The position numbers and the translations under genes are program-made. A stretch of 64,000 nt of DNA, from positions 1-64,000 of the forward strand of contig JALERM010000186.1 of assembly GCA_022764165.1 (NCBI GenBank). The letters run 5' to 3'. The notes under the pieces were generated by a model that did not search any database, had not been told where the DNA came from, and saw only the letters and a list, made by a program, of their open reading frames with translations. The first letter of the stretch is position 1. Every line of letters begins with the position of its first letter. Positions 35,133 through 44,046 of the stretch are shown in pieces. Source of the stretch: Eubacterium sp. (GTDB lineage: Bacteria; Bacillota; Clostridia; Lachnospirales; Lachnospiraceae).

Positions 35133-35771
35133 TCATTCTACCCCATTCTTCGCACAGATATCCTGCAGACAGCACCGATCACAGTACGGTTTTGTTCTCG
35201 CCGTGCAAATGTCTCTTCCATGGAACACCAACCGGTGACAAAAATCACTTCCCTCTTCCGGTGGAATGATCTTCCATAATGCCATCTCTACTTTTTTTGG
35301 TTCTTTGATGCCATCTACCAGTCCCATCCGGTTGGTCAGACGGATGCAATGGGTATCGGTAACGATGGCAGGTTTGCCGAATACATCTCCCATAATGAGA
35401 TTAGCACTTTTTCTCCCCACGCCGGGAAGTTTCAGAAGAGCATCAAAGTCATCCGGTACGTGACCGTCATATTGTTCATCCAGTATTTTCATGCAGGCAC
35501 TGATATCCCGGGCTTTGCTTTTTCCCAGTCCGCAGGGCCGAACGATTCGCTCGATATCTTCCACATCTGCCTGAGCCAGAGCTTTTACCGAAGGATATTT
35601 TTCATACAGGCCTTCCACCACTACGTTTACCCGGGCATCGGTACACTGAGCCGCCAGACGCACACTGACCAGAAGCTTCCATGCCTGATCATAGTCCAGA
35701 GTGCATCCCGCATCCGGATATTCCTTTTTTAACCGTTCAATGATTTCCAGTGCTAATTCTTCTTTTGTCAT
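35133..35771 (-). CDS. nth: Endonuclease III
   Basis: 212-residue DNA glycosylase/AP lyase for oxidised pyrimidines. The helix-hairpin-helix with the catalytic Lys is LPGVGRKSANLIM, the catalytic Asp is in VTDTHCIRLTNR, and the C-terminal 4Fe-4S loop is CTARTKPYCDRCCLQDIC. The ATG at 35771 follows AGGAG and lies 35 bp inside the upstream barstar-phosphoesterase gene, so it is the last member of that operon. Confidence 0.96.
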   Translation of the reverse strand: MTKEELALEIIERLKKEYPDAGCTLDYDQAWKLLVSVRLAAQCTDARVNVVVEGLYEKYPSVKALAQADVEDIERIVRPCGLGKSKARDISACMKILDEQYDGHVPDDFDALLKLPGVGRKSANLIMGDVFGKPAIVTDTHCIRLTNRMGLVDGIKEPKKVEMALWKIIPPEEGSDFCHRLVFHGRDICTARTKPYCDRCCLQDICAKNGVE

Positions 35772-36750
35772 AAATACTCCTGTTCACCTCTATTTTATCT
35801 ACAATCCCTTCCACACTCACTCCCGGATGTGTGACCCGGATTCTGCAGATTTCTTCTGCAAATTCCGGATGGATTTTAAGTTTTTTACTGATACTTTCCA
35901 CACTCTGCCCTTTATCCATCCGTTTTATGATCTCCTGTACAATACCGGACAGATTTTCCTGGGGGATTAATCCCTGAGGCGGTGTTTTCTGTAAATGTTC
36001 TGCTCCGACAGTTGTATCCTGGGGGATTTCTATTTTTTTTACCCACCATCCGCTGTTTCCGGGCTGCGGTGTCTCTTCCAGATAAAGAACCGCCATTGTA
36101 ATCTCCTGATGGAATCTGCGTTTTCCGCAGCTTCCCGGATTCAGCCACAGACAGCCATCTTTTTCTTCCTCCAGATATTTGTGAGAGTGTCCGCAAATAA
36201 TAATCTGTGTATCTTTCTGGTTAGCCGGCACATCTTTTTTATTATGTACCAGAAAAAAATGTGCACCTCCCAAAGTAAATTCCATGGTAAGCGGAAGGTC
36301 CATTGCCCAGGCTTTGTCATTATTTCCCCGGACCACATAAAATGGCTTGTTTCTTCCGGAAGCATCCCAGATCTGATTCAAAATTTCCCGGCTGTTGATA
36401 TCACCGGCATGGATTGCTCCGTCACAATCATGCAGAATTTCTATCACTTCCGGTCGGAGAAGTCCGTGAGTATCGGAAAGCACCGCTATTTTTTTTCCTT
36501 CGAATGTTCTCATGGAAATTCCGGGATTCTCTACACATGCCCGCTGAAATACCAGATATACACGCCTGAAGTAGATTCCGGCATGTTCTATATTATCCCA
36601 CAGAATTTCTGTGTTGTCCATTTCAGTCAGACAATCATGAAGTGCATCCAGATTCTTTCCATAATGTTCCGGCAGCTGCAGCATTTCCTTCAGATATTCA
36701 TGCGATTTTCCTTTTTCCTCTATTTTTCCCGCATCTAGTATGACTTTCAT
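35737..36750 (-). CDS. Barstar - metallophosphoesterase - helical C-terminal fusion
   Basis: 337 residues in three parts. Residues 1-80 are a barstar-like RNase inhibitor: LPEHYGKNLDALHDCLTEM keeps barstar Asp35 and Asp39 but has His for Trp38. Residues 85-225 are a YfcE/MJ0936-type metallophosphoesterase with SDTHG (93-95), HAGD (114-117), RGNND (141-145), VHN (His169) and GHSH (187-190), all metal ligands present. Residues 255-325 are helical and HTH-like. Its ATG overlaps the stop of the barnase gene (ATGA), so the inhibitor is coupled to its probable target. The phosphoesterase substrate is unknown, perhaps a nucleotide. Confidence 0.9.
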   Translation of the reverse strand: MKVILDAGKIEEKGKSHEYLKEMLQLPEHYGKNLDALHDCLTEMDNTEILWDNIEHAGIYFRRVYLVFQRACVENPGISMRTFEGKKIAVLSDTHGLLRPEVIEILHDCDGAIHAGDINSREILNQIWDASGRNKPFYVVRGNNDKAWAMDLPLTMEFTLGGAHFFLVHNKKDVPANQKDTQIIICGHSHKYLEEEKDGCLWLNPGSCGKRRFHQEITMAVLYLEETPQPGNSGWWVKKIEIPQDTTVGAEHLQKTPPQGLIPQENLSGIVQEIIKRMDKGQSVESISKKLKIHPEFAEEICRIRVTHPGVSVEGIVDKIEVNRSIYDKRRISTGNH

Positions 36751-37331
36751 TCCTCTTCTCCATATAACAGTGTAAATTTCTCATAGTGATCTTCCGTATA
36801 GTAAATCAATCCATCGTTGGAATAAACAATCCGTTTTGCACCCCGGTAACCGCCGTCACTGTCAATATCACATTCGTGATACTCCCGTCCTTCTGCCTCA
36901 GGCAAGATACCTTCGTAATTGCCAAAGTAATCACCGCCGATACTTTTTCCGGGAGCCACTTCTCCAAGATTTCCTTTCTGGCTTTCCCAGCCCAGAGCCT
37001 TCGCTTCTTTCTTTGTAATAAAATTAGAAGGCAGATGTTGATAAAGATAAAGGTATGCCGCCACATCATCCCGGGATGTGTACTCACCATCTTCATCTAT
37101 GGATGTGTCCGATAGTATCTCCGATGTTAATTCTTTGTCCGATTCCGCATCGGATTGTATTTCCGAATCTGATTCCTTATCCAATTCTGTATCAGATTCT
37201 TCTGTTACAACATAGCTATCTTCTGTCTCATCAGATGGTGTATCCTGGACTTCCACAGATACACTGCATCCGCCCAGCAGACTGAGCACAAGCACCAAAA
37301 TACTCAATATATAACGTAATTTCTTTTTCAT
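36747..37331 (-). CDS. Lipoprotein barnase (guanyl-specific-type ribonuclease)
   Basis: 194 residues. A lipoprotein signal ends in LSLLGGC (lipid Cys22). Then comes an acidic Ser/Asp/Glu linker (about 30-82) and a full barnase domain. It aligns to barnase without gaps at an offset of 80: ITK (Lys107 = K27), SIGGD (Asp134 = D54), YHECDI (Glu153 = E73), Arg163 = R83, Arg167 = R87, EDHYEKF (His182 = H102). All catalytic residues are kept. R59 is replaced by Tyr139. The domain should sit outside the membrane and cleave RNA. It is 17 bp after cdd and coupled to the barstar fusion. Confidence 0.93.
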   Translation of the reverse strand: MKKKLRYILSILVLVLSLLGGCSVSVEVQDTPSDETEDSYVVTEESDTELDKESDSEIQSDAESDKELTSEILSDTSIDEDGEYTSRDDVAAYLYLYQHLPSNFITKKEAKALGWESQKGNLGEVAPGKSIGGDYFGNYEGILPEAEGREYHECDIDSDGGYRGAKRIVYSNDGLIYYTEDHYEKFTLLYGEEE

Positions 37332-37348
37332 TTTGCGACACTCCTTTT

Positions 37349-37786
37349 CTACAGATTATCCGGTCCGAAGCTATCCGGCAGTATTTCCTCCAGTGTCCGC
37401 TCCTCCCAGCCGCCATTTCCATCTTCCAGGATTACCCGGAAAGTTTTTGGATCAACAAACTCCCGCAGAACCTGTCTGCAGATGCCGCAGGGCGGACATG
37501 GAACTGCTGTTTTTTCCCCTTCTTTTCCGCCCACAATGGCTATCGCCGCAAATTTCCGTTCGCCTTCCGATACTGCTTTGAATACCGCTGTACGTTCCGC
37601 ACAGTTTGACGCACCATAAGAAGCATTTTCCACATTACATCCCGTATAAATATCGCCATGTTCACCCAACAGGGCTGCACCAACCTGAAAATGAGAGTAT
37701 GGTGCATAGGCCTTTTTTCTCACCTCACAGGCCTCATCCATCAAAGCTTTTTTTACAAGGTAATCTATATGTTCACTGTATTTCAT
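37349..37786 (-). CDS. cdd: Cytidine deaminase
   Basis: 145-residue zinc enzyme converting (deoxy)cytidine to (deoxy)uridine. The motif NCAERTAVFKAVSEG holds the zinc Cys and catalytic Glu, and PCPPCGICRQVLREF holds the other two zinc cysteines. YAPYSHFQVGAALL is the N-terminal signature. It overlaps punA by 4 bp. Deamination makes cytidine usable by the pyrimidine nucleoside phosphorylase two genes upstream. Confidence 0.96.
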   Translation of the reverse strand: MKYSEHIDYLVKKALMDEACEVRKKAYAPYSHFQVGAALLGEHGDIYTGCNVENASYGASNCAERTAVFKAVSEGERKFAAIAIVGGKEGEKTAVPCPPCGICRQVLREFVDPKTFRVILEDGNGGWEERTLEEILPDSFGPDNL

Positions 37787-38643
37787 GATCCTTTCTCAGC
37801 TCCCATCAATCCAATCGTCTCAGTTACCAGTCTGCAAAACTCTTCTGCCACACGGTCTGCCGTTTCCTGTACTTCTTCATGATTTAAGGGCTGACCGGAC
37901 ATTCCTGCTGCCATATTTGTGATGCAGGAAATACCACAAACCTGTAATCCCATATGGCGGGCAGCCACCGCCTCACAGGCTGTACTCATACCCACAGCAT
38001 CTGCCCCCATGGCACGGCACATACGAATCTCTGCCGGTGATTCATAGCTTGGCCCTGTCAACTGCACATACACTCCCTGTTGGAGGGAAACGCCTGTATT
38101 TCTTCCGGCCTGCAAAATGATTTCCCGCAGCTTTCTGTCATAGATTTCACTCATATCCGAAAATCTTGTCCCCAGTTCTTCCATATTAGGCCCAATCAGG
38201 GGATTCGGTACCATAGAAGCAATATGATCGGTTATCACCATCAGAGTGCCCGGATTGAAACTGAAATTCACACCCCCTGCCGCATTGGTCAAAATCAGCT
38301 TTTTCGCTCCCAGAAGTCCCATCAAACGAACAGGAAGAACCACATCTGTAATCGGATATCCTTCATAATAATGCACGCGCCCCTGCATGGCAACCACGGG
38401 CACCTGTTTTACATAACCAAAAAGGAAACGCCCCTGATGACCGGCGACGGTCGATACCGGAAACCCCGGAATTTCCTTATATGGTACCACCGCTTTCACA
38501 TCCATTTCTCTGGCATATTCCCCCAAGCCGGAACCGAGAACCAGAGCCACCTCCGGCTGAAAATCAATTTTTTTCTTTACTTCCTGTACACACCTGCACA
38601 ATTTTTCATACACCGGATTTTCCAACATATCCTGTCTGTTCAT
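37783..38643 (-). CDS. punA: Purine nucleoside phosphorylase (trimeric type)
   Basis: 286-residue PNP that splits guanosine/inosine with phosphate into base and (deoxy)ribose-1-phosphate. Family motifs are VLGSGLGEYA (phosphate loop), VVAMQGRVHYYEGY, LTNAAGGVN, YVQLTGPSYESPAE and ADAVGMSTACEAVAA, with ITNMAAG near the end. It is 6 bp after pdp and overlaps cdd. Confidence 0.96.
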   Translation of the reverse strand: MNRQDMLENPVYEKLCRCVQEVKKKIDFQPEVALVLGSGLGEYAREMDVKAVVPYKEIPGFPVSTVAGHQGRFLFGYVKQVPVVAMQGRVHYYEGYPITDVVLPVRLMGLLGAKKLILTNAAGGVNFSFNPGTLMVITDHIASMVPNPLIGPNMEELGTRFSDMSEIYDRKLREIILQAGRNTGVSLQQGVYVQLTGPSYESPAEIRMCRAMGADAVGMSTACEAVAARHMGLQVCGISCITNMAAGMSGQPLNHEEVQETADRVAEEFCRLVTETIGLMGAEKGS

Positions 38644-38649
38644 TTTTAT

Positions 38650-39993
38650 CTATTCCTTTCCTGCTGTTTTATAACCGTTCACAACTCCGTCCCTGGTCAC
38701 CCGGGCATAAATCAGCGGCTGTCTCTCCGGCTTTTCATTTCCTATGACAACTGCATGCAGAAAACGTTCTTCCGCAGCCGCAAACAGTTTTTCATCGGAC
38801 GCATAAAACTGTGCCAGAACCTGCCCTTTTTCTACAAAATCTCCGGTTTTTCTTTCTAATACAATTCCCGCACTATAATCAATCCGGCTGTCTTTCGTCT
38901 CTCTTCCGGCACCAAGCATTGCTGATGCAATCCCACAATTTTCCGTATCCATGTGTGTAATATATCCAGACCTGGGGGCTCTTACCGGATAAATCAATGG
39001 TGCCTTTTCCAGCAACTGAGGGTTACGGATCATACGGCTGTCTCCTCCCTGGGCTTCCACCATAACAGCCAGCCGTTCCAGCGCCTGACCATTTCCCAGT
39101 ACGCGAAGAACCATTTGACGGCATATTTCCATCTCACCTTTTCCTGCCAGATACAGCATATTGGCCGCCAGCTCCACACAGACGTCAGTAAGATCCTCCG
39201 GTCCATTGCCACGAAGCGTCTCTACCGCCTCCAGAACTTCCAGGCTATTGCCGATACAATTGCCCAGGGGAATATCCATATTGGTAATCAGTGCCACAGT
39301 ACGTTTCCCGGCATTTTCACCGATTGCCACCATTTCCCGGGCAAGGGCAAGGGAATCCTCTGCGGTCTTCATAAAAGCACCGCTTCCCGTCTTCACATCC
39401 AGCACAATGCAATCACTGCCGGCTGCCAGTTTCTTGCCCATGATGGATACCGCAATCAACGGAATGCTGTCTACCGTTGCTGTCACATCCCGCAGCGCAT
39501 ATAATTTTTTATCCGCCGGTGTCAGATTTCCCGACTGTCCGATCACACTGATTCCTGTTTGATTTACCACCTGAAAAAATTCTTCCCGGGACAGTGTCGT
39601 CCGATATCCCGGGATTGCTTCCAACTTATCAACAGTTCCTCCCGTATGTCCCAGACCCCGTCCGGACATCTTTGCTACTTTCACACCACAGGCTGCCGCC
39701 ATCGGACCCACGATCAATGTGGTTTTATCTCCCACGCCTCCTGTAGAGTGTTTATCTACTTTGACACCCTTAATAGCAGATAAATCCACCATATCTCCCG
39801 AATGAGCCACCTCCAGCGTCATGGCCAGCGTTTCTTCTTCTGTCATTCCCTGAAAATACACCGCCATCAAAAATGCGGACATCTGGTAATCCGGTATATT
39901 TCCGTCCACGTACTCCTGAATGAGGAAATGGATTTCTTCCTCATTCAATGCTCCTCCGTTTCTTTTTTTCATAATCAGATCGTACATTCTCAT
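38650..39993 (-). CDS. pdp: Pyrimidine-nucleoside phosphorylase
   Basis: 447-residue phosphorylase for uridine and thymidine. The signature is KMSGRGLGHTGGTVDKLE, with DKHSTGGVGDKTTLI (phosphate site), KKLAAGSDCIVLDVKTGSGA and the C-terminal biotinyl-like domain with MLGAGRE. The N-terminus MRMYDLIMKKRNG is standard. It follows deoB by 4 bp. Together with punA and deoB it funnels ribose-1-phosphate into the pentose pathway. Confidence 0.95.
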   Translation of the reverse strand: MRMYDLIMKKRNGGALNEEEIHFLIQEYVDGNIPDYQMSAFLMAVYFQGMTEEETLAMTLEVAHSGDMVDLSAIKGVKVDKHSTGGVGDKTTLIVGPMAAACGVKVAKMSGRGLGHTGGTVDKLEAIPGYRTTLSREEFFQVVNQTGISVIGQSGNLTPADKKLYALRDVTATVDSIPLIAVSIMGKKLAAGSDCIVLDVKTGSGAFMKTAEDSLALAREMVAIGENAGKRTVALITNMDIPLGNCIGNSLEVLEAVETLRGNGPEDLTDVCVELAANMLYLAGKGEMEICRQMVLRVLGNGQALERLAVMVEAQGGDSRMIRNPQLLEKAPLIYPVRAPRSGYITHMDTENCGIASAMLGAGRETKDSRIDYSAGIVLERKTGDFVEKGQVLAQFYASDEKLFAAAEERFLHAVVIGNEKPERQPLIYARVTRDGVVNGYKTAGKE

Positions 39994-39997
39994 TTCA

Positions 39998-41176
39998 TCA
40001 GCCCTCCCTGATTTCTATCAGACTGGCAAAACTGCTGCCATCAGTCATATTTTCCACACCCATCAGTTCCAGTACCGTAGCTCCGATATCTGCGAAGGAA
40101 TCTCTGGTTCCCAGATTTACACCCGGTCTGATATCTTTGCCAAAAACCAACAGAGGAGTATATTCTCTGGTATGATCCGTTCCCGGATATCCAGGATCAC
40201 AGCCATGATCAGCGGTGATCATCAAAATATCCTGAGGCTTCATTCTCTCCAGAAACGCTCCCAGCTGACGGTCAAATACAGTTGCCGCATGGGCGTAGCC
40301 ATCAATATCATTTCGATGGCCATAAACCATATCAAAATCCACCAGATTTACAAAACAAAGACCGCAGAAATCTTTTTCCTGCATAGCCAGTGTTTTTTCC
40401 ATACCATCCACATTGTCGGTAATCCGGGTAGAATGAGCAATTCCCTTCCCGGCAAATATATCACTGATTTTTCCGATTCCATAAGTGTCATATCCTGCAT
40501 TCAGAAGAGCATCCAGCATCGTATCCCGGGGCGGTGTCAGTGAAAAATCGTGTCTCCGTGAGGTTCTGACAAAATCAGGTGATTTACCCGTAAAAGGCCG
40601 TGCGATCACTCTCCCCACCCCATGCTTCCCGGTGAGGATTTTTCTGGCTATCTCACAGTACCGATATAACTCTTCCACCGAAACCACATCCTCATGGGCT
40701 GCAATCTGAAAGACACTGTCCGCTGATGTATAAACGATCAGCGCACCTGTTTTCATGTGTTCTTCCCCATAATCACGTATCACATCCGTTCCGGAGTACG
40801 GCTTGTTACATAAAATCTGCCGCCCTGTTCCCCGACGAAACTCATCCAGCACCTCATCCGGAAAACCCTGAGGATACGTCGGCAGCGGCTTTGGTGAGAT
40901 CACACCTGCAATCTCCCAGTGTCCGATGGTGGTATCTTTTCCCCTGGACTGTTCTTTCATTCTTCCAAACGCTCCCACAGGAACATATGGCCGTTTCATC
41001 CAGTCCACACCATCGATATGAAACAATCCCATTTTTTTCATGTTTGGAGTGTTATACTTCAAAGAACCTGTGATACTTTTCAATGTATTGCAGCCTGCAT
41101 CACCAAAATCCCCGGCATCCGGCTGTGCACCAATCCCAAAACTGTCCAGTACGATTAAAAATATTCTTCTATCCAA
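39998..41176 (-). CDS. deoB: Phosphopentomutase
   Basis: 392-residue alkaline-phosphatase-fold mutase that turns (deoxy)ribose-1-phosphate into the 5-phosphate. LIVLDSFGIGAQPDAGDFGD carries the first metal Asp, and ITADHGCDPGYPGTDHTREY carries the C-terminal metal site, with GKDTTIGHWE between. I chose the TTG at 41176: AAAGGAGG lies eight bases upstream, and the product starts MDRRIFLIVLDSFG. ATG codons further upstream would put that site inside the gene. It is the first gene of the salvage/barnase operon, 35 bp after the GGDEF/EAL gene. Confidence 0.95.
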   Translation of the reverse strand: MDRRIFLIVLDSFGIGAQPDAGDFGDAGCNTLKSITGSLKYNTPNMKKMGLFHIDGVDWMKRPYVPVGAFGRMKEQSRGKDTTIGHWEIAGVISPKPLPTYPQGFPDEVLDEFRRGTGRQILCNKPYSGTDVIRDYGEEHMKTGALIVYTSADSVFQIAAHEDVVSVEELYRYCEIARKILTGKHGVGRVIARPFTGKSPDFVRTSRRHDFSLTPPRDTMLDALLNAGYDTYGIGKISDIFAGKGIAHSTRITDNVDGMEKTLAMQEKDFCGLCFVNLVDFDMVYGHRNDIDGYAHAATVFDRQLGAFLERMKPQDILMITADHGCDPGYPGTDHTREYTPLLVFGKDIRPGVNLGTRDSFADIGATVLELMGVENMTDGSSFASLIEIREG

Positions 41177-41211
41177 AGCAACTACCTCCTTTATCATTTC
41201 TGATTTCAACA

Positions 41212-44037
41212 CTATTCTATGTTGATAGCTGTAAATCCATCCAGATTTAATTTTTCTTCATCAACAATCAGTTGTTCAAATTGTTCCATCGGCATGGGGC
41301 GATAGTAATAATATCCCTGAACATACCGACATCCAAGTCCATGAAGGAAATCCTCCTGTTTTTCATTCTCCACACCTTCCACAATAATCGGAAGTTCCAT
41401 TTGACGTGACATACTTACTACAGATTTTAATATACCTTTTCCCTTTTTTTCATTATGCTTCTCAGCATCGATATCCAGAAAACGCATATCCAGTTTCAAA
41501 GCATTTACCGCGACATCTTTCAGCATATTCAAAGAAGAATATCCGCTTCCGAAGTCATCCATCAAAACGGCAAATCCTGCATCTAACAACTGCTTGACCG
41601 TCAGATTTACCTTCTCATTATTTTCTGCATAAACACCTTCTGTAATTTCAATTTTCAGAAGCTGTGGCCTGATCTGATACTCTGTTGTCAGCTGAATAAA
41701 ATATTCCGGAACATCCATGGATACAATATCCAGCCGGGAAACATTGACAGACAGAGGCACCGGTATATGTCCCTGATCCATCCAGTTTCTCAGCCATATA
41801 CATGCCTGCCGCCATATGAATCGATCCAGTTCTGAGATAAATCCATTTTTCTCCAAAACCGGAACAAAACGACCGGGACCCATGACTTCGTTTCCATCAT
41901 GAAACCATCGTACCAGGCATTCTGCACCCACAATCCTTATCTGCTCTCCGGAAATATCACACTGCGGCTGAACATAAATTCTAAACTCATGGTTTTCAAT
42001 GCCTTCCTGAGCCTCTGTTACAATAGCAATTTCTTCTTCTATAGATGTAACCATATCTGCTTCATAATATTTGATACGGTCATCATAATTGCCATATACA
42101 TAGGAAAGTGCAAGGGTCGCCCTGTCATATATACCCATGGCAGACTCTTCCGTACCATTGATTCGATATATACCAAATCCGGGAAGAAATCCCACAGAAC
42201 CGCTCCAATTATTAATCACTTTAATAATAGATTTCTGGAGATCATGAATCAAGTCTTCATCATCAGGCATCAGAATACAGAAGTTATCTCCGCCAAGATA
42301 GCCTGCCAGCCCCGCATATTTCTGCTGAATCTCTTTCAGACGTTCAGCCACAGTAATCAAAATCTGATCTCCCGCCTCTCGTCCGAAAAAGCGGTTAAAC
42401 AGACGAAAATGTTCAATATCCACAGCAATCAGCACATACGTATCCGGTTCGATTGACTGAAGCCGCTCACCCAACATCTGAAAGAAAACTTTGTTATAAT
42501 ACAGACCCGTCAAAGGATTGATTTCCGTATAAGCCCGATGCACATAGCCGAAATCCTCTTCATCAGTCTCCAGTATTCCCTGATAAATCGTATAACCATC
42601 TCTCCCATTCTGCTTCGTCTCATATAATGCCATATCTGCATGCTTATACAATTCTACGAAACGCTTTCCGTGCATTGGAAAACAGGAAATTCCCATGCTG
42701 CAGGTCAGTGTATCTCCGCCCAATTCTTCAACATACAACTCATGAACAGCTCTTTTTAGATTTTCTGCTTTCTCCTCTACCACTTCCATAGACGGCACAT
42801 TTTTCATCAGGATGGCAAATTCATCTCCTCCGATTCTTCCCACTATATCATTTTCTCTGAATTCTCTTTTCAGAAGATTCCCCATTCTGTTTAGAGCCGC
42901 ATCGCCTGCCATATGCCCATAATTGTCATTAATTTTCTTAAAATAATCAATGTCTATAATAAAAAATACCTGCAGACTGTTATGTTCATCTTTTGTATTC
43001 TCCAACCAACGCTGGATTTCATCTTCTGTATGCTTCTTATTTTCCAATCCTGTCAATGCATCCGTATTCGCAAACTGAAGAAGCTCTCTTTGCCTTGTTC
43101 TACTCATAAACAAAATATAAAACAGCACACACAGAACCGCTGCCACCATTGAACCGCTCATCAACAGTCCATACTTCTGAATAAATTGATAGCTGTCTCT
43201 GGCTACGGCTACGGGAACCGTATAGCAAACCATCCATTTGTTATATCCCAGAGGAGCATATGCTATATACCAGGAATTTTTCTTTCCTCCTATTTTTTTG
43301 TACCCTGATTTCTCGTTAGAAAGATCTGTTTCCAGTTCATCAACACTGGTACTGTTTTTCATGTTTCTGCGGCATGTTTCCAGCAAATTATGACCGCCGT
43401 CCATAAACTCCTGCCAGGAAGAATCAACATTTGAAACAACCGTACCATCTTCCGTTATAATAAATGCATAGCCCTCGCTTTTATAAATATCCTGAAAGAG
43501 CATCCTGCTCAATACGCTTACATTATAGGAACCGCAAAGAACACCAATCACCTGCTCATCACGATAAACAGGAACTCCCAACACCACTCTGGTCTCTCCA
43601 TCCACGCTGCTCTCCAAGGTATTACTCAGAGTTCGCATTCCACAGCTTCCTTCTTTAAAATACATACTGGCTGACACATCTTCCACTGAACCATCTGCAT
43701 AATGACCATTGCCGCTGCCGTCGATGATGCAGACCCGTTCCAGATCACTGGCTTCCTGAATTTCCCGAATCAAATTCATATTCTGCTCTGTCAGTATATC
43801 ATCAGACTCTCCCAGAAAACTGGCAATACCTTCCATATACGCATACTGATTATCCAATATGGTGCCAAAATGATAATTCTGCTTCTCCAAATTCTCCATC
43901 AGCCTATCCTCTACATGATTCCCTGCTTCTTTCTGAATACAATAAAAAAAAGCCAGCATAACCACTAGCATAAATATTAAAAAAGAGGAAATAGCCTTGG
44001 AATAATTCTTAAAATAATCTTCTCGTAGCTTTCTCAT
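41212..44037 (-). CDS. Cache-GGDEF-GGDEF(degenerate)-EAL signalling protein
   Basis: 941-residue membrane receptor for cyclic di-GMP turnover. A TM helix (about 15-35), a dCache-like extracellular domain (to about 285) and a second TM are followed by a GGDEF domain with intact RIGGDEFAIL. The next GGDEF-like domain has YLGGDNF in place of the active motif. The C-terminal EAL domain has ECLVRW for EAL, then SVNVSRLD, KIEITEG, LMDDFGSGYSS, NALKLDM, VEGVEN and YVQGYYYYRPM, so the phosphodiesterase residues look complete. The ATG at 44037 (AGAGG upstream) is preferred, and 44058 is possible. Confidence 0.92.
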   Translation of the reverse strand: MRKLREDYFKNYSKAISSFLIFMLVVMLAFFYCIQKEAGNHVEDRLMENLEKQNYHFGTILDNQYAYMEGIASFLGESDDILTEQNMNLIREIQEASDLERVCIIDGSGNGHYADGSVEDVSASMYFKEGSCGMRTLSNTLESSVDGETRVVLGVPVYRDEQVIGVLCGSYNVSVLSRMLFQDIYKSEGYAFIITEDGTVVSNVDSSWQEFMDGGHNLLETCRRNMKNSTSVDELETDLSNEKSGYKKIGGKKNSWYIAYAPLGYNKWMVCYTVPVAVARDSYQFIQKYGLLMSGSMVAAVLCVLFYILFMSRTRQRELLQFANTDALTGLENKKHTEDEIQRWLENTKDEHNSLQVFFIIDIDYFKKINDNYGHMAGDAALNRMGNLLKREFRENDIVGRIGGDEFAILMKNVPSMEVVEEKAENLKRAVHELYVEELGGDTLTCSMGISCFPMHGKRFVELYKHADMALYETKQNGRDGYTIYQGILETDEEDFGYVHRAYTEINPLTGLYYNKVFFQMLGERLQSIEPDTYVLIAVDIEHFRLFNRFFGREAGDQILITVAERLKEIQQKYAGLAGYLGGDNFCILMPDDEDLIHDLQKSIIKVINNWSGSVGFLPGFGIYRINGTEESAMGIYDRATLALSYVYGNYDDRIKYYEADMVTSIEEEIAIVTEAQEGIENHEFRIYVQPQCDISGEQIRIVGAECLVRWFHDGNEVMGPGRFVPVLEKNGFISELDRFIWRQACIWLRNWMDQGHIPVPLSVNVSRLDIVSMDVPEYFIQLTTEYQIRPQLLKIEITEGVYAENNEKVNLTVKQLLDAGFAVLMDDFGSGYSSLNMLKDVAVNALKLDMRFLDIDAEKHNEKKGKGILKSVVSMSRQMELPIIVEGVENEKQEDFLHGLGCRYVQGYYYYRPMPMEQFEQLIVDEEKLNLDGFTAINIE

Positions 44038-44046
44038 AACGCCAAT

